A stretch of 64,000 bases of DNA from Lota lota (Eukaryota; Chordata; Actinopteri; Gadiformes; Lotidae): positions 4,087,191 through 4,151,190 of the forward strand of contig JACYXH010000473.1 in NCBI GenBank assembly GCA_026745465.1, read 5' to 3'. This document shows, in pieces, positions 25,809 to 37,229 of this stretch (the first letter of the stretch is position 1; each line of letters begins with the position of its first letter). Made by a program: the position numbers and the translations under genes. The notes beneath the pieces were generated by a model. The model made no database searches, was not told the DNA's origin, and worked only from the letters and a program-made list of their open reading frames with translations.

Positions 25809-27089
25809 CTCTAGAGCTGTTTGTCCGTTCTGGGCTGCTGTAGAAACATGGCAATGCAAAATGGCGGGCGCTGTGAAAGAGGACCCTATGTAGATATAAA
25901 GGGCTAAAGGGCTCAATCCAAGGTTACGAAAACTCAACGATTCTTATTTTCACTTATACTTATGAATATTCTTTTTTTATTCCTGCCAATTCCGTTCCCA
26001 AGCCACTAAATTACACACACTGCATTTTGAATGCACACACAGCTGCACAGTTCTGTAGAAAATCTCTAAAAAAAGGATTTACACAATGATGGGCTTAACT
26101 TCCTACATGACAGCAAGTGTATTTATGATTTGCCCTGTGAGTCTGAGAGAGACAGGTATGTGCTTAACATGTCAGCACCGAGAGTGCTATCCCTTTTCAG
26201 GAATCAACATTAAAGTTGCTCAATGGCAGTCAAATAATAAAGGAAGGTATTCAACCATTTCGCTTTTTCTTTTTTTTTCTTTACGTGATGGAATGCAATT
26301 AACCCACTTGCCTATCTCAGTTGGCTGGTGAAAATAAAAGTTTCATGGATATGGCTACGAGCCAATCTGATAGTGTTATAATAAAATACAAATTATGGAA
26401 GGAAGATTTGGTGCTTGGCCCGGTGCTTAACACTATATTCTGCAAACAATACTATACCATTTAGGATCGCCGTATGGGTGTCCTCTGAGTCTTGATGGTA
26501 TTGCCAGTATGTGCTGTTCTTGGCACATCCTAGCTCGCAGGCTCCGCTGTGAGTCTCTCCAAGCATCGGCTGAAGGCACATACTGCCATACCTTTTTTCC
26601 TCTGCCAGTGAATCTCCTCGCTGGGTGGAAAACACACCCACCCCCTGCCCACTTCTTTGCTACCTTACCCAACTCCTCCCCCCTATCCCCCCCACTATGT
26701 CCCCAAATGCACTCCCCACCTGAAGCTAAGATAAGGGGGGCAAGGAGGGTTTTTCACTACTTGTCGCTGACATACACTGCAGCCTTTGTGTTATTCAAGT
26801 AGTTTTCCTCTTCCCCCTTAATGAGTCCCTGGAGGGGGGCAGGCCTGTGAGCGTTGTGTTGTGATGGCTCAGGGAGGACCCAAACTGGCTTTCAAAGAGT
26901 CTGGTGAAACCGTTACCATGACGCAGGAACGCTACCTGTCTTAAAATGCTAGCCAACTTGGCTGTTTATTAGTGGCGCTAAAAAACTAGACTTTATTCTG
27001 AATGGAGTGTTAATATCCTGAAGTCTAGACTTTGGGTTTTGTATTTCAATGTTACCCTTTTGATGTCTGAATGAGTTCAGGATAATAGT

Positions 27090-27240
27090 ATTTATTTAGA
27101 TTAGATCGCTAAACCCTGTGAACTCTGCACCTTAATCAGTCCGATTCCATTTCAAGGGCCTATTGAAACGGTTTTTATTTTTTATTAATAACCTCCATGT
27201 TCAAGGTCATCAGTTAATGCAAGGGCTAATTAAAAAGCTA
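27090..27240. promoter_or_regulatory. Candidate enhancer-like stretch with nuclear-receptor half-site
   Basis: TCAAGGTCA at 27201-27209 is a perfect extended half-site of the NR5A/ERR type. It is flanked by TTATTAATAACC and GCTAATTAAAAAG, which resemble homeodomain sites. No conservation data were available. Confidence 0.25.
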
Positions 27241-27717
27241 TCATCTAGCATGTGTAAGGATAATATAATCATACAAAGAAAAAGAAATATATAGACATCT
27301 ATTTCAAGCGTATACTCCCCGCTAATCAGGAGATACTGCAATTCAATGGCTCTGGTGCTAATTTGCCTGCTAGCTTGCTGCCAACTGGCTCCTTCCACAG
27401 CAGCGGATATCAAGCTAATGCGCGCGGTCACCCGTCAAGCAGGTTAAACTAAACGCTAGCAAGCGGTATGGAAGTCCCAGCGGTAGCTGCCTCTCGACTC
27501 CTCTGCTCCATCAGCCCCGGACGAGGGCTGGCCGTCTCTGGTTCTGGGTGGTTGAGGAAGGCGTTAGGGGTCCAGGGGTCCCCGTCGTCTCTGGCAGCTG
27601 TCGGACCCATGATTGCACTACCCTAAGCTACTTTGGTCCAACAAGCTAGCGAGGGGCTGTCGCTCCTGGTTTAGCCCCCTAACCTCTTCAAAGTCATACT
27701 TTAATGATCAACTTTAT

Positions 27718-27767
27718 TGTTATATAGTATAACAGTGTTATACTGTAATGTTATATAGTATAACAGT
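27718..27767. repeat. Pair of 19-bp direct repeats
   Basis: TGTTATATAGTATAACAGT occurs at 27718-27736 and again at 27749-27767, joined by a sequence that is itself palindromic. Confidence 0.85.
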
Positions 27768-27854
27768 ATAATGTTACACTGTAAGGTCTTCTAGAAACTC
27801 CCAAGCCTCCTCAAAGTCAGTGTAATGACATATAGTATTTGCATCGCATTGTAC

Positions 27855-27893
27855 TGTGACTACTATATAACCTGATAGTATATAGTAGTCACA
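27855..27893. repeat. Inverted repeat, 15-bp arms
   Basis: TGTGACTACTATATA (27855-27869) and TATATAGTAGTCACA (27879-27893) are exact reverse complements with a 9-nt loop. Confidence 0.9.
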
Positions 27894-28388
27894 ATGTGCA
27901 GTATTATAAGTTAATCTTCTCTGCTCCAGCAGGCTAACATTAGCTTCCTTGTTAATCCCCAAAATAAGATATGGATGTTAAAGTGGAAGTTCTTAAGAAT
28001 CAATCAATTGGTTGGAGTAAAATAAGAACTTTATCATCATTTCGGTTTGTTTATTTTGTTCAGATTTTATGACACCAAATTCATATTAGTAATGGGGTGT
28101 AACATGCGTAAATGGTAATCCAATTGCTAAGTGTTATGCTGAGATTCTGTGTATAATGGTGTACCACTCTAGTAATTATCATAACCATAACCACAGAGGG
28201 ATATTCTTCCCTCCAATATGCACACTTGATAGAGCCCAGACATCACCTGGAACCAGTTGATCAGCAAATTGAAAAAAATTGCCGTATCCCATACGGGTTC
28301 CTTCTAGAAGATTTGTAATACTGTACTGCAATAGAGACACACACACATCTACAGGGCAAGACCCTAACCATGGGACCGTTGAAGACAG

Positions 28389-28409
28389 CCCCCCCCCCCC
28401 CCCCCCCCC
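28389..28409 (+). repeat. Poly-C tract (21 nt)
   Basis: Homopolymer C between two unique stretches. Confidence 0.95.
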
Positions 28410-28414
28410 ACCAT

Positions 28415-29372
28415 TGACCGATAAGACGGCACTCTGGCATGCCAATCTTCATTCCCAAGATCTGTCTCTTTAGTTTCCTTTACGCCCTATTCCAGGGGAA
28501 ATGAATAGAGCCATTTTTTCTTCCCCACCGCCCCGCCGATGGCCAAGAGTATTTTCTACTATTCTGAGGAGCAATTTCCTTTGCAGCTTAAGTGGCAGTT
28601 GTACCATGTCTGCTCACTCAAGAGGGAATTGGCAAGGTGTGGGGGTGAGGGTGAGGAGGGTAGCAATGGTGGTGGTGGTGGTGGTTATTGAAGAGGGAGC
28701 AGCGAGCGATGGTGGTGGGGGAATGGTGTTGGTGGTGGAGACAGTGGGTAGCAGCAGTTCCTCTGGTCAAAATAAAAACTGTTTTTTTCTTTCTTTCTTT
28801 CTTTCTCCTTTTCTTTTCTTTTTTTTGTTGCTTTCCGAGACATGTTGTCATCCATCTTTCAGTAAATGATACATCTGCTTCTTACAGCAGTCTGAATGAC
28901 CTTTTTTATGTGGCCCTGTTTGTCACGGTGGGGGTGAGACCGCGGGTGGAGGAGAAAAGGCAGCGTGCACACAGGGCTGTCATTGTCTGGAGAGAGAGAG
29001 GGGGCGAGAGAGAAGGAAAGAGAGAGCGAGCACAGGTGTCATCCTGACCTACTGCCTTCATCAGGAAGTCACCGCAGCACCTTGCATCTCATTAGCTGAT
29101 CCCTCATTAGATCCAACCTTGGGTAACAACAGCAGGAAAAGACATTACATTCACAAAATAATATGTGCAAAATAAACCTGAATAAACACCCACTGCAGCA
29201 AAGACTTTATTACTCAACATTCCCACGCACACATACTGTCATTTTCGCCATGAGTTAAAAGTTTAAGGCTGAGAGGTAGATGAATATAGGGTACGGGAAG
29301 TCCGCCAATGCAGAAAAAAGAATTGTAGAGAAATAAAATTAGGCTAGTGGAATTAAATGGGTTTTGTGTGTG

Positions 29373-29403
<31 letters not shown>

Positions 29404-29890
29404 CAGCTGGGGAGGGAGCCGCCTGCGCAGCGCTAATTACTCTCTGTAACGAAAAGAGATCTCTGATGCATCTTGGGAAGGCCAGTGGTCCTGAGACAGA
29501 CTCACACTGAAGAGAAAAAGGCGTTCGCTCGCTTGTTCTAACGCGCCATATTTATTCCACGCCAAAAAGACTGCCATTTAAAAAAGAAGACCAGGAAGGA
29601 ATAGGTAGAGCGAACTAACGCTTTCCCGTGAGCTGCCTCCGTGTTTCGCCCTCCCCTTGGTGTTCAGGCTGCGTCGCCGAGCTGTCGTCAAGGACTGCAC
29701 TGGGTCCCTATGCGTGGTAACGTTGGAAGAAAATGAGTTTTCGCAGAGACAGGAGGGAGGGAGTGGGTGATGGTGGGCTGAGCGGGGGGTGAAGCGACGG
29801 TGGAGATAATTAAATCAACCTCCATAGACTTCACGCCGTTGCGGCTCCTTAACTGAATAAACAAAGCACAGACAAAGCCGGATAGCGCGC
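28415..29890. other. Intronic sequence without a recognised gene
   Basis: GGT-rich stretch at 28640-28750, a (TTTC)n at 28789-28812, GA-rich at 28990-29030 and (GT)n at 29366-29403. 29410-29600 is complex unique sequence. Confidence 0.5.
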
Positions 29891-29898
29891 GCACACGT

Positions 29899-30022
29899 AT
29901 GCATACACACATACACTCATCCAGAAACTCATGCATACACACATACACTCATCCATATACTCATGCATACACACATACACTCATCCATACACTCATGCAT
30001 TCATCCATACACACATACACTC
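29899..30022. repeat. Minisatellite, 32-bp unit, four copies
   Basis: Units at 29899-29930, 29931-29962 and 29963-29994 are 32 bp each and begin ATGCATACACACATACACTC. A shorter fourth copy runs to 30022. Confidence 0.88.
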
Positions 30023-30188
30023 ATGCACGTGAACACACACCAGCACACATGCACAAAAACCGTAAGGAACAAACACACACACGCCACAAGAAAGCAACAC
30101 TGCCCCTTTTTGACCCGGAGGCCATTATGCACTGAGCTGGGATTCCCTCGGGCCCAGGGCAGATGAGGAAGCCCCCACCGGGTCCCAG

Positions 30189-30190
<2 letters not shown>

Positions 30191-30230
<40 letters not shown>
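30191..30230. repeat. (GT)n microsatellite
   Basis: Perfect GT run. Confidence 0.93.
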
Positions 30231-30232
<2 letters not shown>

Positions 30233-30393
30233 TTTGTGTTTCTCCCTCCTTCATTAAGTTAGTACCGCCTGCAGGGAATCTAACACTGTTCCCACGCACC
30301 AGCGAGCCACCACACACAAACAGCAAACAATCAGCCTGACTTTCAGCCATGACTTTCAGCAGAATATAACCACCCTCACCGTCTTCCTCTTGG

Positions 30394-30399
<6 letters not shown>

Positions 30400-30458
<59 letters not shown>

Positions 30459-30659
30459 AGGCACACACATACACACACACACACACACTACAAACAGACA
30501 CACACACACAGATATACACACAAACACACACACACATACAAATGCACACACATACACAAGCAAACACATACACACACATGCACACACATATACAGATACA
30601 CACACAAACATGCATGCACGCAGGCACACACACACAAACACATGCATGCAGGCACACAA

Positions 30660-30691
<32 letters not shown>

Positions 30692-30810
30692 ACAGATAAA
30701 CATAGAAACACACACACAGGCACATACAGATGTACACAAACACAGATACAGACCCACACAGATACACATGCACAGACTTGCACACACAAACACACACACA
30801 CACACACAGG
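30400..30810. repeat. CA-rich block, about 410 bp
   Basis: Pure (CA)n at 30400-30452 followed by CA with ATA, GCA and GATA interruptions. It yields long His/Thr and Cys/Val frames on both strands that are not genes. Confidence 0.95.
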
Positions 30811-31179
30811 TTTTTTGGTTCCCTCTACTTGTTATGGGAATATGCTTGGGGCTGGGTTTAAATGAAACTTGCCCTCATACTGACAGATTCTAACCTTTAA
30901 TATTCTAGCCCTTTGTGGGCAAGTGTGTATCCACCTTTCTTCATGCAATATGAGCAGATGAAACACTGCGGAGCACTGCAGTGTCATAGTGTCAAACCCA
31001 AGCCTTGCAGCTACTTCATCAGACAATCCTATTTTTTGGATAATTGTATTGTGTACTAGTTGGTTTGGTTGAATGCATCATACTTCCTAGGTTGCCAACA
31101 ATCAACAGCACATCTGCATCTGTGAGTGTGTTTGAACGGAATCCCTGTGGTTTTATTAAATGATATGTGTGACACTGTG

Positions 31180-31189
<10 letters not shown>

Positions 31190-31212
<23 letters not shown>

Positions 31213-31340
31213 ATTCGAAGGTCTTTATTGCCATGGAAAAAGTAAATTGACATTGCCAAAGCACAAAAGTAAAATAAGATACCACACAACCAGAAGCAAA
31301 GTAATAATGGCAGAAATATATATATATTAAATATATTTGT
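31190..31340. repeat. (CT)n and probable dispersed repeat fragment
   Basis: (CT)n at 31182-31209 is followed by AAGGTCTTTATTGCCATGG and ATTGCCAAAGCACAAAAGTAAA, which resembles a recurrent teleost retroposon end. Confidence 0.4.
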
Positions 31341-31989
31341 CCAAAAAAATCGTCAGCTCACTTTCTCTGATTATCTCACTCGGAGAAAGCCCCATAGCCC
31401 TGTCTGCATTCCCAAACAATGAAGGCAGTATCGTCTGACATCAATTACTCTAATTATGGACGTGTGTTTGTGTGTGTGTGGGGGGGAGAGAGATAGAGAG
31501 AGATTGAGGGAGAGAGCAGATAGTGTTGTGGTTTTTCTTGGAGAAAGCTGCAACGCTCTGCCGCTAAAAGGCCGCACCGATGACGACACCAGCAGCAACA
31601 ACAACAACAACAAGTACTCGAGCACCCGACACCAGAACACGATTGCACACTGCGACAGCTGCAAAGACTTAAGCAAAACCACTGCCTTGCATACTTGGGG
31701 CAGGAGGAAATATGTGAGAGCGGTTTGGGCGATTGCACCACCCAGACACATTGACAGGGTCAGGTTAACAATAAGATGTGTGGGGTGGACAAATAAGTCC
31801 TCTTATAGTTTGTCTCTGTTGACTATTCCATGATTGGATGTATGTCCCCATCACACTTCGTAAACTCCCAACAATAGACTGCATGTATACACCATACACC
31901 ATACACCATACACACACCATTGTAATGTGTGTGTATTTTTGTGTGTTAGCAAAAAACGAAATTGCCATGATTTTACTAAATGAAGTGCA

Positions 31990-32028
<39 letters not shown>

Positions 32029-32330
32029 CTGGTCTGTCTCTATGGAGCAAAAAAAACTGATCGACCCATGGTAGGAGATCATGATGGTATGACATCATGT
32101 TGGCATGAGATCCTGTTTGACACCTGCAGGCCACCAGTGTAGCTTCTGCTATCATGACATCATCAGCACGCCACCTGGGCTAGCTGCCAGCACTGTGAGC
32201 TGCTAGCGATTGCAGTTGTTTTCCAATGAAAGCCCTGGAAGACCTTGGGTTACATTTTTTAAAGGATCTAACTTAGACTGTAAACATATTCCTCTGTTAC
32301 TGCCTCCCTCTCTCTGCCATGTCTGTCCAT
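31340..32330. other. Intronic sequence without a recognised gene
   Basis: Contains a CAACAA-rich run near 31590-31612, an (ACACCAT)n run at 31889-31920 and (CT)n at 31991-32025. Confidence 0.5.
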
Positions 32331-32337
32331 CTCTGTG

Positions 32338-32339
<2 letters not shown>

Positions 32340-32430
<91 letters not shown>

Positions 32431-32437
32431 CTCTCTG

Positions 32438-32468
<31 letters not shown>

Positions 32469-32475
32469 GTCTCTC
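32340..32475. repeat. (CT)n microsatellite then (CTCTGT)n
   Basis: Pure CT to 32428, then CTGTCT units to about 32475. Confidence 0.94.
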
Positions 32476-32733
32476 TTCCGGGAGATCATGAGCTATTGCT
32501 GCATCAAAAAGTCTGTTTGGATGTGTAAATGTGCCACATTTTCTAAAATGTATTGCACTACATTTCACTTCTTTTTTTTCTGTTAGGAACCGCTCGGCAG
32601 AAATGTTCACAGATTTCACAGACACATGGATAAACATGCATAGAAATTACATTATTGTACATAATTATACATGTACATGCATACATTATACAAATACAGA
32701 TACTTATACTCACATACACAGGCATATATATAC

Positions 32734-32738
<5 letters not shown>

Positions 32739-32795
<57 letters not shown>
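32739..32795. repeat. (CA)n microsatellite
   Basis: Perfect CA run of about 57 bp. Confidence 0.95.
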
Positions 32796-32801
<6 letters not shown>

Positions 32802-32814
32802 ATACACACCCCCT

Positions 32815-33825
32815 ATCCTTACGTAAGATGAAAGGCTGGTTGGAGTATTACAGCTTCAAAACAACAGGCTGTGTTAATGATGCAGACACACTCAGATTAA
32901 GAACTCATTAGATGTTGGCCAGATAACACAGCGATGAGCCGAGACTATTTGCTAAAGGAGTTGCAGATTAGCCTAGTATATGTCCCTTTTTATGCTTTGC
33001 TTAATTTTACGACAGCGTAGTCTAGAGCAATGAACTCTGGCAGTCCTTCATAAAGATTCTCAAGGTGCCAAATGTTCTAATTAATTCAGCCAATAGAGTC
33101 GTTTGTTCTTACCACATAATTAAGTGCATTGAGGTGAAATTTAATGTGGTGCCTTCAATAGCCTAAGCCTCCACTCCACTGCAATGTAAGTCATCAAACC
33201 AGTACACTCAAGTCCTTCTAGTTTTACTTGGAATTACTATATTGTGTATGGTGTGTATTTCTCCTGCAATCTTTAATAATTTGTTCTTTCTTCCAACACT
33301 TTCTTACCTTGAGCTGCTGTCACAGCAATTTCTTTCTAGATTAATAAAGTCTTAGCATATCTTATCTGACACTCTGAGGTGAAACACTTTCCATGAATGG
33401 GAAGACAGATGTTCAAAAGCTCTACCCCAGCCACAATCATCCCCCTAAGGGCTCGGGAGGAAGGTTTACATGGTGGCGATTGCTCCAGCACTGCATGCCG
33501 ATGCGTTTTTTGAGTCCGGACGTTATCTGGACGATAGGATCATCATACCCACGATGATGATCATTATCTTCGGGTTTCCCGCTGTGTGATGGAGCTCCAT
33601 AGCAAACACATTATCTCGCCTCCGAAATGGCCCAGTCCATTCAGATGGTCATTAAACTGAGACAGGTAGACCTTTCTTTCTAAATCGTGTCACGCGGATC
33701 ATGACGAAGGCCTCCACCTAGGATGAACACACACATCGTGACCGCTATTTTGGAGCTTCATTTGTTGCAGGTTTTTGGTATTTTAGAAAGGGGGTCCTTA
33801 AGTAGTTTTAGGGGGTAGGAGAGTG
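32815..33825. other. Unique intronic sequence
   Basis: AT-rich to 33400, then mixed composition. No gene or tandem repeat is seen. Confidence 0.45.
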
Positions 33826-33900
33826 AAGTATGGTTAGGGTATTTGACCCCCAGGCGAAAGGTACTGGGTTCGAGCCTCCTTAATGATGTGGTGTTTCACC
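33826..33900 (+). mobile_element. tRNA-derived SINE head
   Basis: GGTTAGGGTATTTGAC followed by GCGAAAGGTACTGGGTTCGAGCC reads as a degenerate tRNA-related promoter region. The B box GGTTCGAGCC is at 33867-33876. It lacks the folding of a functional tRNA, so it is a SINE remnant rather than a tRNA gene. Confidence 0.55.
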
Positions 33901-33904
33901 CAAA

Positions 33905-35960
33905 GCCTGTTGGTTGTTAGGCCCGCGTCTTCCGCATGGTGTCAGCATCCCAGAGTAACCCACAGACTGCCGCGGCGTGGCTTCCAACCGTAATCTTGAG
34001 TGACATCACATGAATGTTGTTTTTTTAACAACCCAATCCCCACCCCACGCCACCCCCTGCGCCTTAATACAACACTCCCATTATTACTATTCTTTTTTTC
34101 CTCCTCATTTTTATTACTTCACGTTGTTGCCGTTTTCCGTCGAGAAATAATTCTCCAATATATATTTCAATGTCTCCGGGCCTCTCTCGCACCACATTGT
34201 CTGGCATATTTGTATAGTTTCCCCGGCAAGGCCTGTGTGAGCGCGCATCGGGGACGTATTTGTGTTTAGAGTTAGACATATGATATATTCACTGCACGCT
34301 ATAGTCCCTCATGGAAGCCATACTGTTTCCTCAGTGAGTGGTGGCAACATTAAGGTAAAACAAATGAATCCATAACCCAGGGTAGTTATTATTACTATTA
34401 TTATTATGATGTGTGTGCGCGGAGCAGGCACCACAACATATGCTATTTGCTACGGCAGCAGAACAGTCAGAGGTGTAAATTGCATTATGCTTCTATTCTG
34501 CAGCGCGGCTGATGGAACGTGTAGGAAAACAAACCTATGTGTTTTCTGATGATGCTATTGCACACGCCTCGCTTCATCTCTCTGTTGTTTTTTTAAGTGC
34601 TTACATGTGTCACCTCACCTTAAGAAAATAGATTGCCTACGTCGAGCTCTGTGTGTGTGTCTCCGTGTGTACGCGTGCTGCATCTGTCTGTGTGCGTGTG
34701 TATACATTCATATGCGTTTGTTTACGTATGTCCCATCTCGGGTGCGTTTGCAAACACGCCTCCGCATAGTAGCCTACTTTTGCCTGAGCGCGTCCCTCCA
34801 TCCCTCCCTCTCTCTATCTAACTTTGAACTCTTTGAACTCATAAAACATGTATTTAGGTTTAGGAATGAAGGAAGCTGTTGGCGTTTGGAATCCGTTAGA
34901 TTCCGTTGGGTCTTAGAACGTCAAACAAAGATGTCATCTGTTTGGACGCACTACTAGAGGTCAGCGTCACAACTCATGTTCTCCACCGTGGCGATGCGAT
35001 TGACGCTGGCCATCGAAGTGCCAAGGTGGAGATCACGAGCGGTCCGCTACACCAAGGGTAGCGTCAAAGCTCGATTGGGCTTCAAGGGTTAGCTCCATAG
35101 GAATACACTGGCAACGCTAGCAACAGGGTCGCTCATCAAGAGTTGGCCACTTTAGACGTATTTTTTGTCTCGATGAAGACTTGAAGCGTCGTTCCACCAC
35201 TGCTCCATGGGGTGGGCATCCACGCGACCATGCTGCTGCTGCTGCGAGTGAAGCGGTTTCCCCCCGGAGAGGAGAAGGGCGGCCATGTTGGAGACACATG
35301 AGCTTTATAGCGAGGGTTTGATTGGAAACACGGGTCACTGCAGAGCGGCTATACAGGAGGCCTGTGAACCCTTGGAACCTGGCGTGTTGCTAACAATGCG
35401 CTGCGCTTTACTTCTGTCCTCAAAAGAATAGCTTTGAAAACGTTCAAGTGTCTGATAGCCAATGCAGAATCTGAAATAACAGATACAATTCCCTCTTTGC
35501 AATGTAAAAGAAAAACATGATGCCACGCTGTGCTCGTGTTTTTATTCGTGATGTTGAGGTTTTGGTTATTTGTGGTATTCAAAGAGGTAGGCAGCTCCAA
35601 CTATTTTCTGTATACCTGGCTATGCCTAGGGTGGTGTGACTTATTTACAACATTCAGCGGGTCCTTTTGTTGAATTCTGTAAGACAGGAGCAGACCGAAT
35701 AACCGCTTGTTTTGATCTTCTTGACTCCAAACAAAACAAAACAAAGACACGCACCACCACTACTGCTTACTCCTCGTGTGAGAAGCAGGGACAGGTGTTC
35801 CAGGTTAACAGGCTGGAGAGAGGAACAGACAGACAGAATGACAGGATAGAGGAAAAGTTACGGCTCTCCCCTTGTTCAAAGCGAAGAGTCATCTATAATT
35901 TACAGCTAGATTCCCAGCATCAGCCCTATGAGGTCCTCATACTGGTCCGAATTGGAAATC
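33905..35960. other. Intronic sequence without a recognised gene
   Basis: 34640-34730 is GT-rich. 34960-35340 is a GC-balanced stretch with repeated GCGTC..TCG.AT words that may be an unclassified interspersed repeat. The remainder is unique. Confidence 0.4.
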
Positions 35961-35972
35961 AAAATGGCCTAT

Positions 35973-36007
<35 letters not shown>

Positions 36008-36195
36008 CATGTGCACAAGCATATACACACACACGCACACAAACACAGACAGCCACACACAAACACACCAAGCCAATACGTACTTGCGGATTTAGACAAG
36101 CATGCACATACAGTAAACACACACCTATACACATTCATAGATTTACGCACACACCACACAGACAAACACACACACACACACGCACACACACACCC
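35973..36195. repeat. (CA)n array and CA-rich tail
   Basis: Pure CA at 35973-36003, then interrupted CA-rich sequence to 36195. Confidence 0.92.
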
Positions 36196-36592
36196 CCTGA
36201 GCACAGCACATTTCACCCTCCTCTGTCTCCTCTCCTGACCGCCTCCACATGATGTCAGTCAGAGGGAATTCAATCTGTGAAATGATTTCATGAATGATGC
36301 ATTAGAGCGAGCAGGGGGCGGGGGAAGGGCGGGTGGGTAAATGCATTTGCCCCAGTGAAAACACAATGAGCCGTTGTTGCAAACACTCGCATGGCAAAAA
36401 AAAATTGGGGGGTTTTGTCTGAGAGATTGCTTTAAGAGATTAGAGATGGTTCGGTTGGTACCGGGTTACCAGAACATGACATTGAAATGTATTCCTGTCT
36501 TTATTTATTTATTTCATAGCAAACTTTCATTTTTGTAGCCATGCCACAGTGTATTGGCGTAGTTTAGTTTCCTAGAGCACGAGCACACCCTG

Positions 36593-36593
<1 letters not shown>

Positions 36594-36636
<43 letters not shown>
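36594..36636. repeat. (GT)n microsatellite
   Basis: Perfect GT run. Confidence 0.94.
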
Positions 36637-36637
<1 letters not shown>

Positions 36638-36689
36638 CGTAGCGTACGGGCATGCCGTGCGCGGGTGTGTGTGCTATGGGGGCAGGCAT

Positions 36690-36885
36690 GAGTCTATATC
36701 GCACCGAGGTGAGCCCAGCATGCCGCATCTTCCATGTTAATAATAGATTTGTGATATGAGCTCCACATGAAACTTTAATCTCTGGAATATTAGCTCACCG
36801 AGGGAGATACAAAATCAAATCAGGGGTCGTGATTAAGCGGGCGGAGCGCACATCGACCCATTTAAATTCACATTAACCCTGCGTC
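36690..36885. promoter_or_regulatory. Candidate conserved non-coding stretch
   Basis: Repeat-free, AT-balanced sequence with TTAATAATAG, CTTTAATCTC and CATTTAAATTCACATTAACCC motifs and no coding frame. Suspected only from its contrast with the surrounding repeats. Confidence 0.25.
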
Positions 36886-37203
36886 AAAATGTATGAGCCC
36901 TGACACGGACGACCCACATCGTTTAGAGGTGTTAGGTCTGTTTTGACCAGAAAAGGTGTGATCTTGCTCGCCCCATGTGCAATAGGAGAGGGGGGGGGGA
37001 ACACACGTGAAAGGTTAGTCTGGTCGATATTTTTCTCCGGGACGGTTGAATTACACACAAATGCACACACACATACACACATGCCCACACATGCACATAG
37101 TCCTACAAGCATGATATGAAACAATATCAGAGCATTATTAATTTTGCAGCCCCTCAAATTGTGTTGATATAGGAAATGTCTGGTTCTGAGAGAAGGAAAA
37201 CAT

Positions 37204-37223
37204 GGGGGGGGGGGGGGGGGGGG
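37204..37223 (+). repeat. Poly-G tract (20 nt)
   Basis: One of only two + strand G runs of 12 nt or more. Confidence 0.95.
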
Positions 37224-37229
37224 ATTAAT

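Larger units (their letters stand above)
25447..26030. mobile_element. Non-autonomous DNA element with terminal inverted repeats, interrupted
   Basis: The left end TGAAGTGTGTAGGTTTTAG (about 25452) and the reverse complement of the right end TGCAGTGTGTGTAATTTAG (about 26009-26026) match at most positions. Internal blocks GTGGCATCTAG, TTGTCCGTTCTGGGC, GTAGAAACATGGC, GACCCTATGTAGATATAAAG and ACAACGATTCTTATTTTC-like sequence fit a common teleost element. It has no coding capacity, a C32 tract (25503-25534), and a central foreign insert. Confidence 0.65.
26035..28380. other. Unique intronic sequence
   Basis: No gene recognised. Includes the candidate conserved stretch 27090-27240 and the short repeats at 27680-27900. 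Several modest frames (26393-26641, 26509-26802) show no domain character. Confidence 0.45.

Noticed and set aside
30376..30893. Frames of up to 167 codons (His/Thr and Cys/Val)
   Set aside because: They lie in the CA-rich block; no domain or codon bias.
33826..33900. Functional tRNA gene
   Set aside because: The B box is good, but the acceptor and anticodon arms do not fold; it is better explained as a SINE head.
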